A stretch of 11,302 bases of DNA from assembly GCA_029987315.1 (NCBI GenBank), contig DALTVZ010000084.1, forward strand, positions 1-11,302. The letters run 5' to 3'. The notes beneath the pieces were generated by a model. The model searched no databases. It was not told the origin of the DNA and worked only from the letters and a program-made list of their open reading frames with translations. This document shows, in pieces, positions 1 to 7,077 of the stretch (position 1 is its first letter; each line of letters begins with the position of its first letter). This DNA is from Methanocorpusculum sp. (GTDB lineage Archaea > Halobacteriota > Methanomicrobia > Methanomicrobiales > Methanocorpusculaceae). A program made the translations under genes and the position numbers.

Positions 1-1236
1 ATTCTGGATATGAAGAATATCGATGACGGGTTTGCATTGGACCTTGCACGGGCAGTTATCGAAGAGGTCAAGGTCACGAGCGGGCTGAAGGGCGATCTTT
101 TTGAGTATGAACATGCCGGCGTTACGATGGGCGAGTTTGGTGTCGGGTCCCGAGGCTCGGGGGATTTCTATGCACACAGAAAGATCGCTCACGTGATCGG
201 AAAGACCTCGGCAAAGGTAGGGGTGGATCAGATGGACGACGGCGGGGTCGTTGAGGCAAACGGTCAGTATATCATAACAACGGTCGACGGGATGCATTCG
301 CGGCTTTCGGATTTTCCTTTCCTTGCAGGGTTCCATGCTACGCGGGCGACTCTTCGCGATGTTTATGTGATGGGAGCCCGACCAGTTGGGCTGATCTCGG
401 ATGTGCACATCGCTGATGATGGGGATGTGGCAAAGCTGTTTGATTATACGGCCGGGATCACGACCGTCTCGGATGCGTTGGGCGTTCCGCTTATCGCCGG
501 ATCGACTCTGCGTATCGGCGGGGACATGGTCCTTGGCGACCGGATGACGGGGTGCGTGGGTGTTGTCGGCGTGGCAAAACACGTGACCGCCCGGCGCTCC
601 TCGGTTCCCGGCGATGTTCTTTTGATGACGGAAGGGGCAGGCGGAGGAACAATTGCTACGGCGGCGCTCTATTCTGGTAATTCTGATGTTGTTGAGGAGA
701 CGATCAATCTGAATTTCCTGAAGGCTTGTGATGTTTTGATCAACTCTGAGGTTTTCCTGCACATCCATGCCATGACGGATATCACGAACGGCGGTCTTCG
801 CGGCGATGTGTTCGAGATCGCAGAAACGGCTTGTGCTACGGTGGTTGTCGAGGATGCTCCGCTTCGTGGTCTGATCGCTCCAAAAGTTCTGGCTTTGCTG
901 GACAAGCTGGGTATCGATTATCTGGGCGTGAGTCTGGATGCTCTCCTCGTGATCGCTCCGCCAGAGTTTGCGGATGAGATCATCCGTGTGGTCGGGAGTG
1001 CGGGTGTGCGGATGGAGAGGATCGGGTTTGTTCGGGAAGGTCCGGGGGTCTCACGTCTGATCAAGAACGGCGTTGAAGGGGAGTTTTTGCCGAAGTTCCG
1101 TGAGGCGCCGTATACGCCGCTGAAGAAGGTCGTGGATCGTCCGGGCAGGGATTTTGATGAGATGAAGAAAGGGGTCGATCGGGCGGCAGAGGCGGCAAGG
1201 GAGAAGAAGGAGCGGGTGCTGAAGAAGCTGGTTTGA
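1..1236 (+). CDS. AIR-synthase-related protein (PurM/HypE/SelD-like), probably 5'-truncated by window edge
   Basis: The protein belongs to the PurM/ThiL/SelD/HypE ATP-binding superfamily and resembles the long AIR-synthase-related form common in methanogens. The first in-window ATG is at 10, but the frame is open to the left edge (codons I-L-D before that Met) and no ribosome site precedes it, so the true start probably lies upstream. Counting from that Met, the N-terminal half has the nucleotide-binding signature: DDGG at 76-79, TVDG at 91-94, and a RATLRDVYVMGARPV stretch at about 112-126, equivalent to the 'N-D-(I/V)-x-x-x-GA-x-P' element of PurM-like enzymes. The C-terminal half has MTDITNGGLRGD at 255-266, matching the HypE-type 'D-x-T-x-GG' loop. 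The last 30 residues are highly charged. The substrate is unknown; an ATP-dependent activation reaction is inferred from the fold. T-rich DNA follows the stop. Confidence 0.8.
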   Translation: MLDMKNIDDGFALDLARAVIEEVKVTSGLKGDLFEYEHAGVTMGEFGVGSRGSGDFYAHRKIAHVIGKTSAKVGVDQMDDGGVVEANGQYIITTVDGMHSRLSDFPFLAGFHATRATLRDVYVMGARPVGLISDVHIADDGDVAKLFDYTAGITTVSDALGVPLIAGSTLRIGGDMVLGDRMTGCVGVVGVAKHVTARRSSVPGDVLLMTEGAGGGTIATAALYSGNSDVVEETINLNFLKACDVLINSEVFLHIHAMTDITNGGLRGDVFEIAETACATVVVEDAPLRGLIAPKVLALLDKLGIDYLGVSLDALLVIAPPEFADEIIRVVGSAGVRMERIGFVREGPGVSRLIKNGVEGEFLPKFREAPYTPLKKVVDRPGRDFDEMKKGVDRAAEAAREKKERVLKKLV

Positions 1237-1258
1237 TTTTTTCCCATCCTTTTTTTAG
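1236..1258 (+). terminator. T-tract terminator after the AIR-synthase-related gene
   Basis: Immediately after the stop there are two runs of T (about 1236-1242 and 1251-1257) without an obvious hairpin, as is usual for archaeal termination. The regulator promoter follows at about 1299. Confidence 0.4.
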
Positions 1259-1298
1259 TTTTCTGCAGGATCCTTATTTCCGTTCAATGATCCGGGCA

Positions 1299-1305
1299 TT
1301 TAAAC
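1299..1305 (+). promoter_or_regulatory. Probable TATA box of the DtxR-family regulator
   Basis: TTTAAAC sits about 27 bp upstream of a likely transcription start near 1328, which would leave a leader of about 13 nt before the ATG at 1341. This spacing supports 1341 over the earlier in-frame starts at 1233 and 1287. Confidence 0.4.
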
Positions 1306-1340
1306 AAACCCTGATTACCCAATCCTCCCAACACTATACC

Positions 1341-1739
1341 ATGGATCCGATCCCTCAGGCATCATACAATCATCGCCTCACCATGAAAGAGGAGGATTAT
1401 CTCGAGGCCATCCTCAATATCTCTCTCATGAAAGGGTACGCAAAAAGCAGAGACGTGGCACAAGAACTGGATGTCGGCCCCTCCTCTGTCGGTGAGATGT
1501 TTGCGAAACTGGATAAAAAAGGACTGGTCATCTACAGAAAATATGAGGGTGTCACCCTTACTGAACCCGGCAGGATCATCGCCGAACAAGTCAAGTTCCG
1601 TCATGACGTTCTGGTCGAGTTTCTGGAGATGATCGGTGTCCCTTCAAAGATAGCTGACAAAGATGCCTGCTTTATGGAACACGAACTGAGCACGGTAACG
1701 ATCCAGAAGATCCGTGAGTTCGTCGCCGGAAAAAAATAA
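1341..1739 (+). CDS. DtxR/MntR-family metal-dependent transcriptional regulator
   Basis: This 132-residue protein has an N-terminal winged helix-turn-helix (about 18-80; KEEDYLEAI, then GYAKSRDVAQELDVGPSSV, then the wing YRKYEGVTLTEPG) and a C-terminal dimerisation and metal-binding helical domain. It lacks the SH3-like third domain of DtxR, so its size is MntR-like. Predicted metal ligands by comparison with MntR/DtxR are D19, E22, H88, C110, E113 and H114. The Cys at 110 in CFMEH is the DtxR (iron) residue, where MntR has Glu. The start at 1341 was chosen because of the TATA box at 1299; an alternative is the Met at 1383. The gene is convergent with feoAB, so Fe2+-dependent repression of the feo operon is the natural inference, possibly acting at the palindrome at 4155-4168. 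Manganese sensing cannot be excluded. Confidence 0.88.
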   Translation: MDPIPQASYNHRLTMKEEDYLEAILNISLMKGYAKSRDVAQELDVGPSSVGEMFAKLDKKGLVIYRKYEGVTLTEPGRIIAEQVKFRHDVLVEFLEMIGVPSKIADKDACFMEHELSTVTIQKIREFVAGKK

Positions 1740-1772
1740 AAATATTTTCATTCGTTATTTTTTTGTGTTTTT
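1731..1772. terminator. Bidirectional T-tract termination region between regulator and feo operon
   Basis: The short space between the convergent genes is AT-only in character. T-runs at about 1758-1772 serve the plus strand, and A-runs at 1731-1745 read as T-runs for the minus-strand feo transcript. No strong hairpin is visible. Confidence 0.4.
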
Positions 1773-1919
1773 ACACTCCCTGCATTTTATACATGATTTT
1801 GCTCCGCAGCTGCATACCTCTCCCCGCAGATTTTTCTTCACCGCCCATATGAACAGAAGAATTATTCCTGTTGAAACTATCAGGAAGAGGAGTGTCCAGA
1901 TCTCTTCAGGCAAGACCAA
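1755..1919 (-). CDS. Small FeoB-associated Cys-rich membrane protein
   Basis: This 54-residue protein has one transmembrane helix (about 8-27, hydrophobic with an N-out-type acidic PEE before it and KK after it) followed by a cysteine-rich tail, [16 protein letters not shown], with Cys at 36, 38, 43, 46 and 49. The layout of a single TM segment plus a C-terminal Cys cluster right behind feoB is that of the FeoB-associated Cys-rich membrane proteins, which are thought to help FeoB or bind Fe2+. The role here is inferred. The start is a TTG at 1919-1917, 8 nt after GGAGG (1925-1931 region), giving a 14-nt overlap with the end of feoB and suggesting translational coupling. A second TTG at 1913 is possible. 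No ATG is available, so automated annotation may miss the gene or call it in the longer frame. Confidence 0.72.
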   Translation of the reverse strand: MVLPEEIWTLLFLIVSTGIILLFIWAVKKNLRGEVCSCGAKSCIKCRECKNTKK

Positions 1920-3855
1920 AAAGCATCCCTCCCTGATATATGACGAATGAAACGATCCAGGCGATCGCACACATACCAAATGCCGCAAGTCCTGTTAGCT
2001 TCCATGAGCGGGTCTCCTGACGGATCGTGAGCATTGCCGCAAGACATGGCATATAGAGCAGGATGAACACCATGAACGAGTATGCCGAAAGCGGCGTGAA
2101 CACATTCATCAGCACATCAGAAAGTGCCTCCTCTCCCACACCATACAGCGTCCCGAATGCTCCGACAACAACCTCTTTTGCGACAAGACCCATGATGATC
2201 GCCACGCTGGCCTCAGCAAATCCAAACCCAAGCGGCTCAAAGATCGGAGCTATCGTTGAACCGATCGTCCCGATCACCGACTCGGCCGAGGCATACTCAA
2301 CGCCGAACGGAAGCGAGGCTAAAAGCCACATCAGGAGGACAGCCGGGAAAATGATAACGCCGGCCTTTCGGAGGAACTCCCAGGACCGTTCGCCTGCATG
2401 TGTCAGGATCCCTTTGATGGTCGGGACCCGATACGGAGGCATCTCAAGGATGAATGCCGACGACTCGCCTTTGAACAATGTTTTTCTCAACAGAAGCCCG
2501 GCGGAGAGGGCCACAAGAATGCCGAGCAGATAGAGAGAGAACATTACAAATCCCTGGACCCCCGCCGCAAAGAAGATTCCGACAAGCAGAAGATACACCG
2601 GCAGTCTCGCCCCGCATGACATAAACGGCGTTATCAGGATCGTGAGAAACCGTTCGCGTTCCGTCTCCAGCGTGCGGGTCGCCATGATCGCCGGAACACT
2701 GCATCCAAATCCGAGGATCATCGGGATGAATGATTTTCCGTGAAGACCGAGTCGGTGCATGATCCCGTCCATAATCACTGCTACGCGTGCGAGATATCCT
2801 GAGTCCTCGAGGATCGCGAGAAGCAGAAACAGCAGGAAGATATTTGGCAGGAAGATCACGACCGAACCGAGACCGCTGATGATCCCGTCACATACGAGGG
2901 ATGCCACCCAGTCGGGTGCCGCGGCGAAAGAAAGCCCCTCTGCGGCAAAATCTGACAGCAGCCCAAAGCCTCCCTCGATAAGATCCATGACCGGTGCTCC
3001 AACCGCGAACACGATCTGAAAGATCAGATACATGACCGCGAGAAAGATCGGGAACCCGAACCATTTACTTGTCACGATCCGATCGATCCGCTCGGACTGA
3101 TTTTTGCCGCCCGCCTCCATATGATCCACGGCTTCATGGAGAATGCCGGCAATGAAACCATATCTCTGATCCGCAAAGATCTCGTTTGGTGGTACGCCAT
3201 ACATTCCAGTAAGATGGCTCCTGGCCGCCTCGATCTCGGGATCGTTCGATCCATGGATCAGGGCCTGTATCCCGGCCCAGCGTGATCCGGTGAGAGCCGC
3301 GGACTTCTCGATATGCTCCTCAAGCTCGTGGTCATACCTGATACTTTTTTCCGGTGCGGTTGGCCTTGCCAGGATCTCTTTGACGAGTGCATCTTTTCCG
3401 GTCTCATCGATCGCCTCGATTTTAACGACCGGGATACCGAGCATCTCATGCAGAATATCTGTGTCGAGAATAAATCCTTCCGCGTCAGCATAACGGTTCA
3501 TATTCAGAACGAGAACGAGGGGCACACCAAGTTCGATCAGCTGCAGTGTAACATACAGATTTCTCTCTAGATGTGCGGCATCCACGATATTGACGACGAC
3601 ATCCGGTTTTTCGTCCATGAGATATCTAACGGCGATCTCCTCCTCGGGCGATCTGCCGCTTAGACTATAAGTCCCAGGAAGATCGACGATCTCGAGTGTC
3701 GTATCATCATAGATGATTTTCCCCTCTTTTCTTTCGACGGTGACGGTTTTCCCCGGCCAGTTACCCACATGATGACGCATACCGGTGAGGTTATTGAAGA
3801 GCGTTGTCTTGCCGCAGTTCGGGTTCCCGGCTAACGCTACGGTGATTTTTTTCAT
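1906..3855 (-). CDS. feoB: Ferrous iron transport protein B (GTPase-coupled Fe2+ permease)
   Basis: FeoB imports Fe2+ across the cytoplasmic membrane using a cytosolic G-protein domain fused to a polytopic membrane domain. At 649 residues this is a normal archaeal length. The G domain shows G1 GNPNCGKT (10-17), switch [11 protein letters not shown] (32-41) and G3 DLPGTYS (58-64), then a helical GDI-like region to about 260. The membrane part has the Gate motifs [16 protein letters not shown] (382-397) and [13 protein letters not shown] (409-421), plus PCLAAM at 603-608, with Cys385, Cys414 and Cys604 in the expected places. The usual G4 motif NxxD is NMNR (118-121), and the G5 region is IEAID, so guanine recognition may be altered. 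The start is an ATG overlapping the feoA stop (ATGA), and a Cys-rich small gene overlaps its 3' end. The identification is secure. Confidence 0.97.
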   Translation of the reverse strand: MKKITVALAGNPNCGKTTLFNNLTGMRHHVGNWPGKTVTVERKEGKIIYDDTTLEIVDLPGTYSLSGRSPEEEIAVRYLMDEKPDVVVNIVDAAHLERNLYVTLQLIELGVPLVLVLNMNRYADAEGFILDTDILHEMLGIPVVKIEAIDETGKDALVKEILARPTAPEKSIRYDHELEEHIEKSAALTGSRWAGIQALIHGSNDPEIEAARSHLTGMYGVPPNEIFADQRYGFIAGILHEAVDHMEAGGKNQSERIDRIVTSKWFGFPIFLAVMYLIFQIVFAVGAPVMDLIEGGFGLLSDFAAEGLSFAAAPDWVASLVCDGIISGLGSVVIFLPNIFLLFLLLAILEDSGYLARVAVIMDGIMHRLGLHGKSFIPMILGFGCSVPAIMATRTLETERERFLTILITPFMSCGARLPVYLLLVGIFFAAGVQGFVMFSLYLLGILVALSAGLLLRKTLFKGESSAFILEMPPYRVPTIKGILTHAGERSWEFLRKAGVIIFPAVLLMWLLASLPFGVEYASAESVIGTIGSTIAPIFEPLGFGFAEASVAIIMGLVAKEVVVGAFGTLYGVGEEALSDVLMNVFTPLSAYSFMVFILLYMPCLAAMLTIRQETRSWKLTGLAAFGMCAIAWIVSFVIYQGGMLFGLA

Positions 3856-4097
3856 GCTGTGACCACACGTATGTCAGCGGCATCATGTTTTCGTATGGCA
3901 AGTTGACATCCTCGAACCGAGATCATCATCGGATCGCCGAGCGGCGCTAATCCTGTCACGCGAACTGGGGACCCACGGGTGAGACCGAGCTCTAAAAGCC
4001 TGTTCATGAATCCTACATTTATGCTTTCAGTAAATCCAAGAACCGAGGTGAGTGTTCCAGTCGGAACATCACATAGCCGCATTGACGCATTTTGCAT
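3852..4097 (-). CDS. feoA: Ferrous iron transport protein A (SH3-like FeoA)
   Basis: This small cytosolic SH3-like protein is required with FeoB for Fe2+ uptake. The FeoA core runs from [10 protein letters not shown] through [18 protein letters not shown] to the C-terminal [16 protein letters not shown], where 'LxxLGLxxGxxVxV' and 'LAIRxxxAxxIxV' are family hallmarks. The predicted product is 81 residues from the ATG at 4097, which has a weak GAGAG 8 nt upstream. An ATG at 4082 (76 residues) is an equally possible start. The frame stays open much further upstream, but that part crosses the promoter region and is not FeoA-like. The stop overlaps the feoB start in ATGA, so the two are translationally coupled. 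Confidence 0.92.
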   Translation of the reverse strand: MQNASMRLCDVPTGTLTSVLGFTESINVGFMNRLLELGLTRGSPVRVTGLAPLGDPMMISVRGCQLAIRKHDAADIRVVTA

Positions 4098-4117
4098 ACC
4101 AATATCTCTCTTTTTCG

Positions 4118-4150
4118 GCACGTATATCCCGGAGCCGAAGGAATTTAGGT
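4118..4150 (-). promoter_or_regulatory. Candidate feoA promoter region
   Basis: Two TATA-like stretches read on the minus strand. ATATAC (about 4122-4127) would give an almost leaderless feoA transcript, and CTAAAT (about 4143-4148) would give a leader of about 23 nt containing the GAGAG. The sequence alone does not decide between them. Both lie just downstream of the palindrome at 4155-4168. Confidence 0.35.
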
Positions 4151-4154
4151 AATA

Positions 4155-4168
4155 TTCGGTTAACCGAA
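4155..4168. promoter_or_regulatory. Perfect 14-bp palindrome, candidate DtxR-family operator
   Basis: TTCGGTTAACCGAA is a perfect palindrome located directly upstream of the candidate feoA TATA boxes. Its right half recurs as a direct repeat: AACCGAAAT at 4162-4170 and again at 4193-4201, exactly 31 bp apart (three helical turns). The position and symmetry suit a dimeric repressor such as the DtxR-family protein encoded at 1341-1739. Binding is inferred, not shown. Confidence 0.5.
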
Positions 4169-4230
4169 ATAATTCCGGCCAATCGCGATAAAAACCGAAA
4201 TTTTGCGCAGAATTTTCTCGACGGTCGGAG

Positions 4231-4239
4231 ATATTTATA
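4231..4239 (+). promoter_or_regulatory. Probable TATA box of the MFS transporter gene
   Basis: ATATTTATA ends about 30 bp before the ATG at 4270, implying a transcription start near 4258-4262 and a leader of about 10 nt. No ribosome site is present, in keeping with a near-leaderless transcript. Confidence 0.45.
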
Positions 4240-4269
4240 GCAAAGAAAACCAATAATTCTGCAGTCTCT

Positions 4270-5685
4270 ATGTCCCTGATCATTCTTGATCCGCTTCGCC
4301 AAAAATTGCTTTTGATAGCAGTGGGTCTCGCTGTTTTCATGGACGCTCTCGACGGATCGGTCGTCAATATAGCTCTCCCGGTGATCGCCGCTGATTTTGG
4401 GACCGATACCGGCACGATATCATGGGTGAGTGTTGCCTATCTGCTGGTCATTGCCGGAACCATCTTGATTTTTGGCAAGCTCTCGGACCATGGGTATGTG
4501 AAGATCATCTTCATTGCGGGTTTTATTCTTTTTACGATCGGGTCGGTGTTCTGCGGGCTTTCACCGGATCTTACCGTCCTTATCATATCACGAATATTTC
4601 AGGGGATAGGAGCCGCGATGATCGCGGCCTCCGCCACCATGCTTTGCGTCAAGTATCTCCCGGCGAAGATGCTCGGCGTCTCGATGGGTGTTTTGACCGC
4701 GGCCTCCTCGATCGGATTTGCGCTCGGGCCGGCGGTCGGCGGGATCATCACCCACCTCCTTTCTTGGCACTGGATATTTTTCATCAACATCCCGATAGGG
4801 ATCTTCGCGGTTTTGTTTGCCCTTCGGACAATTCCGCATGTTTCCATACCGAAGCGTTCGCCCTTTGATATCAAAGGCGCCGCCGCCCTGTTCTGTCTGA
4901 TGGTGTCCGGCGTCTTTGCATTGGAGCGTCTGCCGCATCTTGGACTGACCGATCCGCGTATCATCTCGGCGCTGTGTATCTGCCTCGTTTCGCTGATCGT
5001 ATTTATTGCTGCAGAACTGAAAAGCAGTCATCCGGCACTGAACATCAGGATCTTTCGGAGACGAAAACTGACGTTCGTCGCCACGGCATTTCTGATCAGC
5101 CAGATAACCTGTGCAGGTCTGTTGTATCTTCTTCCGTTTTATCTTTCGATAGGCATGAAATTCGATCCGGCGGTCAGCGGCCTCATGCTGTTTATTCCGC
5201 CAGCAGTAACGGCGGCACTCTCGATCCCTCTTGGTCACTGGTCGGATATGACCGGCCGCCGCGGGTTTGTGATCGCCGCCTTCGCGTGCCTCGCGGGAAC
5301 GAATCTGATCTATACGTTCATCATCCCCGAATGGGGGATAATACCGCTTGTCGCGAGCCTGGTCCTTATGGGGATGGTCTGGGGTATCGGCGGCGGAGCT
5401 GCCTCCAGCAGGATCGTTGAACATATGCCGGAGGGTGAGGAAGGTACCGGTTCATCTCTGATGATCACGACCCTTTACCTTGGTGTGGTGGTAGGGATCG
5501 CCCTATACGCGGCCGTTTTCACCGCCCTGACATCCGAAGCTGGTTTTATCCTTTCATTTGCAGATCTGGATCAGGCTGCATTCATGTACGGGTTCCATAT
5601 CACGAACGCTATCGGGATTTTCATCGCCGCCGCGGCGCTTATCCTTTCCTTCGTTGTCAAAGATCCGTCGAAGAAAAGATCATGA
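4270..5685 (+). CDS. MFS drug/metabolite exporter, DHA2 (14-TM) family
   Basis: This 471-residue polytopic membrane protein has the length and hydrophobic pattern of a 14-helix major facilitator of the drug:H+ antiporter-2 type. Motif D1, LDGSVVNIALPVI (27-39), lies in the first helix. The motif A region GKLSDHGYVK (69-78) keeps G-x-L-x-D but lacks the usual RxGR arginines. The antiporter motif C, G-x-x-x-GPxxGG, is at 149-158. It acts in the cytoplasmic membrane; the substrate is unknown. The gene is divergent from feoAB with only 172 bp between the start codons, so it may share control with iron uptake, which would suggest efflux of a metal-related or toxic compound (speculative). Confidence 0.87.
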   Translation: MSLIILDPLRQKLLLIAVGLAVFMDALDGSVVNIALPVIAADFGTDTGTISWVSVAYLLVIAGTILIFGKLSDHGYVKIIFIAGFILFTIGSVFCGLSPDLTVLIISRIFQGIGAAMIAASATMLCVKYLPAKMLGVSMGVLTAASSIGFALGPAVGGIITHLLSWHWIFFINIPIGIFAVLFALRTIPHVSIPKRSPFDIKGAAALFCLMVSGVFALERLPHLGLTDPRIISALCICLVSLIVFIAAELKSSHPALNIRIFRRRKLTFVATAFLISQITCAGLLYLLPFYLSIGMKFDPAVSGLMLFIPPAVTAALSIPLGHWSDMTGRRGFVIAAFACLAGTNLIYTFIIPEWGIIPLVASLVLMGMVWGIGGGAASSRIVEHMPEGEEGTGSSLMITTLYLGVVVGIALYAAVFTALTSEAGFILSFADLDQAAFMYGFHITNAIGIFIAAAALILSFVVKDPSKKRS

Positions 5686-5721
5686 AGAAACCAAGAATAT
5701 CTCTGCCGTTAAAACCGCAAC

Positions 5722-5729
5722 TTAATAAT
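5722..5729 (+). promoter_or_regulatory. TATA-like box upstream of tRNA-Pro
   Basis: TTAATAAT lies about 30 bp before the mature tRNA 5' end, with a likely start near 5750. It could drive both the tRNA and the following gene. Confidence 0.4.
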
Positions 5730-5757
5730 GAGATGACGGCTAATAATAGTGGAGCAA

Positions 5758-5830
5758 GGGGTCGTAGGGTAGCCTGGCATCCTAGGAGACTGGGGGTCTT
5801 CTGACTCGCGTTCAAATCGCGACGACCCCA
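5758..5830 (+). tRNA. tRNA-Pro (anticodon GGG)
   Basis: All arms fold. The acceptor is GGGGTCG with CGACCCC and discriminator A at 5830. The D arm is GGGT/ATCC with an AGCCTGGC loop. The anticodon stem is GGAGA/TCTTC around the loop CTGGGGG, which gives anticodon GGG. The T arm is TCGCG-TTCAAAT-CGCGA. The variable region is 4 nt, the length is 73 nt, there is no intron, and the 3' CCA is not encoded, as in many archaea. The next gene starts only 24 nt downstream. Confidence 0.95.
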
Positions 5831-5854
5831 TACCTGTTTTGGAGAGTATTTTTT

Positions 5855-6712
5855 ATGAAATTAGCACCTGAATGTAGAGACTGTCTCCTGACAAAAGTCC
5901 TGGAACAGTCAAAAAGTGTAACGAACGACAAGGAGGTCTTGGACAGGGTCAAAGTCAAATGCGCTCAAGTCTACGATCAGTTTGCAAAAAATGATGCGGG
6001 GGTCGCGGTCGCAGCCGGAGAAGTTCACCGAACCTGCTATGGATTGATCGGTTCAGATGATCCATACACCGAGGTGAAGATCCGCGACAACGCCGCCGCA
6101 GCTTTGGTTGCCGAGATCGTCCGCCCAAAACTCAACACCCTCCACGATTTTATGACCGCCGCGATCCTTGGAAACACCATCGATTACGGAGTGACCGGCC
6201 ATGAGGTTTCGACCGATCTGGCGGCATTCTTCGAACAGAAACTGGCAGAACCTTTGGCACTTGACGACTCGGAGGAGTTTTTCAAACTTATCGACCGTGT
6301 GGTCTACTTCACCGATAACTGCGGCGAGGTCATCTTCGACAAATTGTTCTGTGAAGCACTTAGAAAGCATGGCTCTCACGTCACCATCGTTGTGAAGGAT
6401 AAACCGATGCTGAATGATGTGACGGTAACCGAGGCGGCAGATATCCGGCTCGAAGAAGCGGCCGACGCAGTATATCATTCAGGCGGCGGAGCACAACTTG
6501 GGGCACATCCGCCTTTTTTTCCCGAAGAGGTCAGGGATGCGGTCAGCAAAGCAACGCTGATCATAGCAAAAGGACTTGCAAACTACGAAAGTCTGACCGA
6601 GTACACGGTCTGTCCCCCTATCGCGTATCTGCTGATGGTAAAGTGTGAAGCTGTCGGCCGTGATGTAGGCGCAAAAAAAGGTGGGATGATCGCCATTCTC
6701 AGGCGTCAATAG
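5855..6712 (+). CDS. DUF89 / ARMT1-like metal-dependent phosphatase
   Basis: This 285-residue protein is a stand-alone archaeal member of the DUF89 (ARMT1-like) family, whose characterised members are divalent-metal-dependent phosphatases on sugar phosphates and damaged metabolites. Family landmarks are the N-terminal CRDC (7-10), GNTIDYG (106-112), the metal-site block TDNCGEVIFDK (153-163), KPMLNDVT (183-190) and KGLANYESLTE (239-249). Asp154, Asn155 and Asp188 are the likely metal ligands by family comparison. The start is set by GGAG at 5841-5844, 10 nt upstream of the ATG. It follows tRNA-Pro by 24 nt and is probably co-transcribed with it or read from the same promoter. Its stop overlaps the end of the convergent YwbE-family gene by 7 bp. 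The physiological substrate is unknown. Confidence 0.88.
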   Translation: MKLAPECRDCLLTKVLEQSKSVTNDKEVLDRVKVKCAQVYDQFAKNDAGVAVAAGEVHRTCYGLIGSDDPYTEVKIRDNAAAALVAEIVRPKLNTLHDFMTAAILGNTIDYGVTGHEVSTDLAAFFEQKLAEPLALDDSEEFFKLIDRVVYFTDNCGEVIFDKLFCEALRKHGSHVTIVVKDKPMLNDVTVTEAADIRLEEAADAVYHSGGGAQLGAHPPFFPEEVRDAVSKATLIIAKGLANYESLTEYTVCPPIAYLLMVKCEAVGRDVGAKKGGMIAILRRQ

Positions 6713-6900
6713 ATCTCTTGTACCCGGCCAACCGATCCGTCGGTGAGCCGGACCTTGATCCCGTGCGGGTGGGTGGGGGAGTTTGTCAGGATATCAGCGA
6801 CCCGTCCAAACGTCAAAGCTCCGGTCGACTGATCGTTTTTTAGTACAATTGCCACCGCATCCCCGGGATGGATATTGCTCCGCATATTTCCGTTTTTCAT
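6706..6900 (-). CDS. YwbE-family (DUF2196) small protein
   Basis: This 64-residue protein is homologous in pattern to bacterial YwbE: NIHPGDAVAIVLKNDQSTG, then GRVADILTNSPTHPHGIKV, then RLTDGSVGRVQEI. It nearly fills the family's whole length. The family is a small beta-rich, KOW-like fold of unknown function. The ATG at 6900 was chosen because a TATA-like TTTTTATC (about 6929-6936 on this strand) is placed for a very short leader and AGGA lies just before it. The ATG at 6885 is an alternative, and the frame upstream of 6900 looks non-coding. Its stop codon overlaps the end of the DUF89 gene tail-to-tail by 7 bp. Confidence 0.83.
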   Translation of the reverse strand: MKNGNMRSNIHPGDAVAIVLKNDQSTGALTFGRVADILTNSPTHPHGIKVRLTDGSVGRVQEIY

Positions 6901-6928
6901 GATTCCTGGATACAGGTTGGACGTCGAA

Positions 6929-6936
6929 GATAAAAA
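6929..6936 (-). promoter_or_regulatory. TATA-like box of the YwbE-family gene
   Basis: Read on the minus strand this is TTTTTATC, about 30 bp upstream of the ATG at 6900. The call is weak and rests only on composition and spacing. Confidence 0.3.
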
Positions 6937-7034
6937 GCACCCTATATTTTCAGCCAGGATGAGAGATCTTCTGGATCTGTACTCAGATCGTTTTTTCGAA
7001 AAAAAAATTCTATGTTTTTGCACCCGATACAACA

Positions 7035-7044
7035 CTATTAATAG
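7035..7044 (+). promoter_or_regulatory. TATA box of the Lys-rich hypothetical gene
   Basis: CTATTAATAG is 34 bp before the ATG at 7078. Transcription would begin near 7062, downstream of the in-frame ATG at 7060, which argues for the later start. Confidence 0.4.
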
Positions 7045-7077
7045 CAACACTCACAATTCATGGTAAACGGAGATTTG

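Noticed and set aside
1233..1340. In-frame TTG (1233) and ATG (1287) starts for the DtxR-family gene
   Set aside because: The added residues are low-complexity, lie across the T-rich terminator of the previous gene and the TATA box at 1299, and are absent from the family's usual N terminus.
4098..4415. N-terminal extension of feoA into the divergent MFS gene
   Set aside because: The frame is merely open; it crosses the promoter and palindrome, is antisense to a secure gene, and FeoA proteins are about 75-85 residues.
4588..5424. 278-codon antisense reading frame inside the MFS gene
   Set aside because: The product is charge-biased and without motifs, the typical shadow of a hydrophobic transporter gene on the opposite strand.
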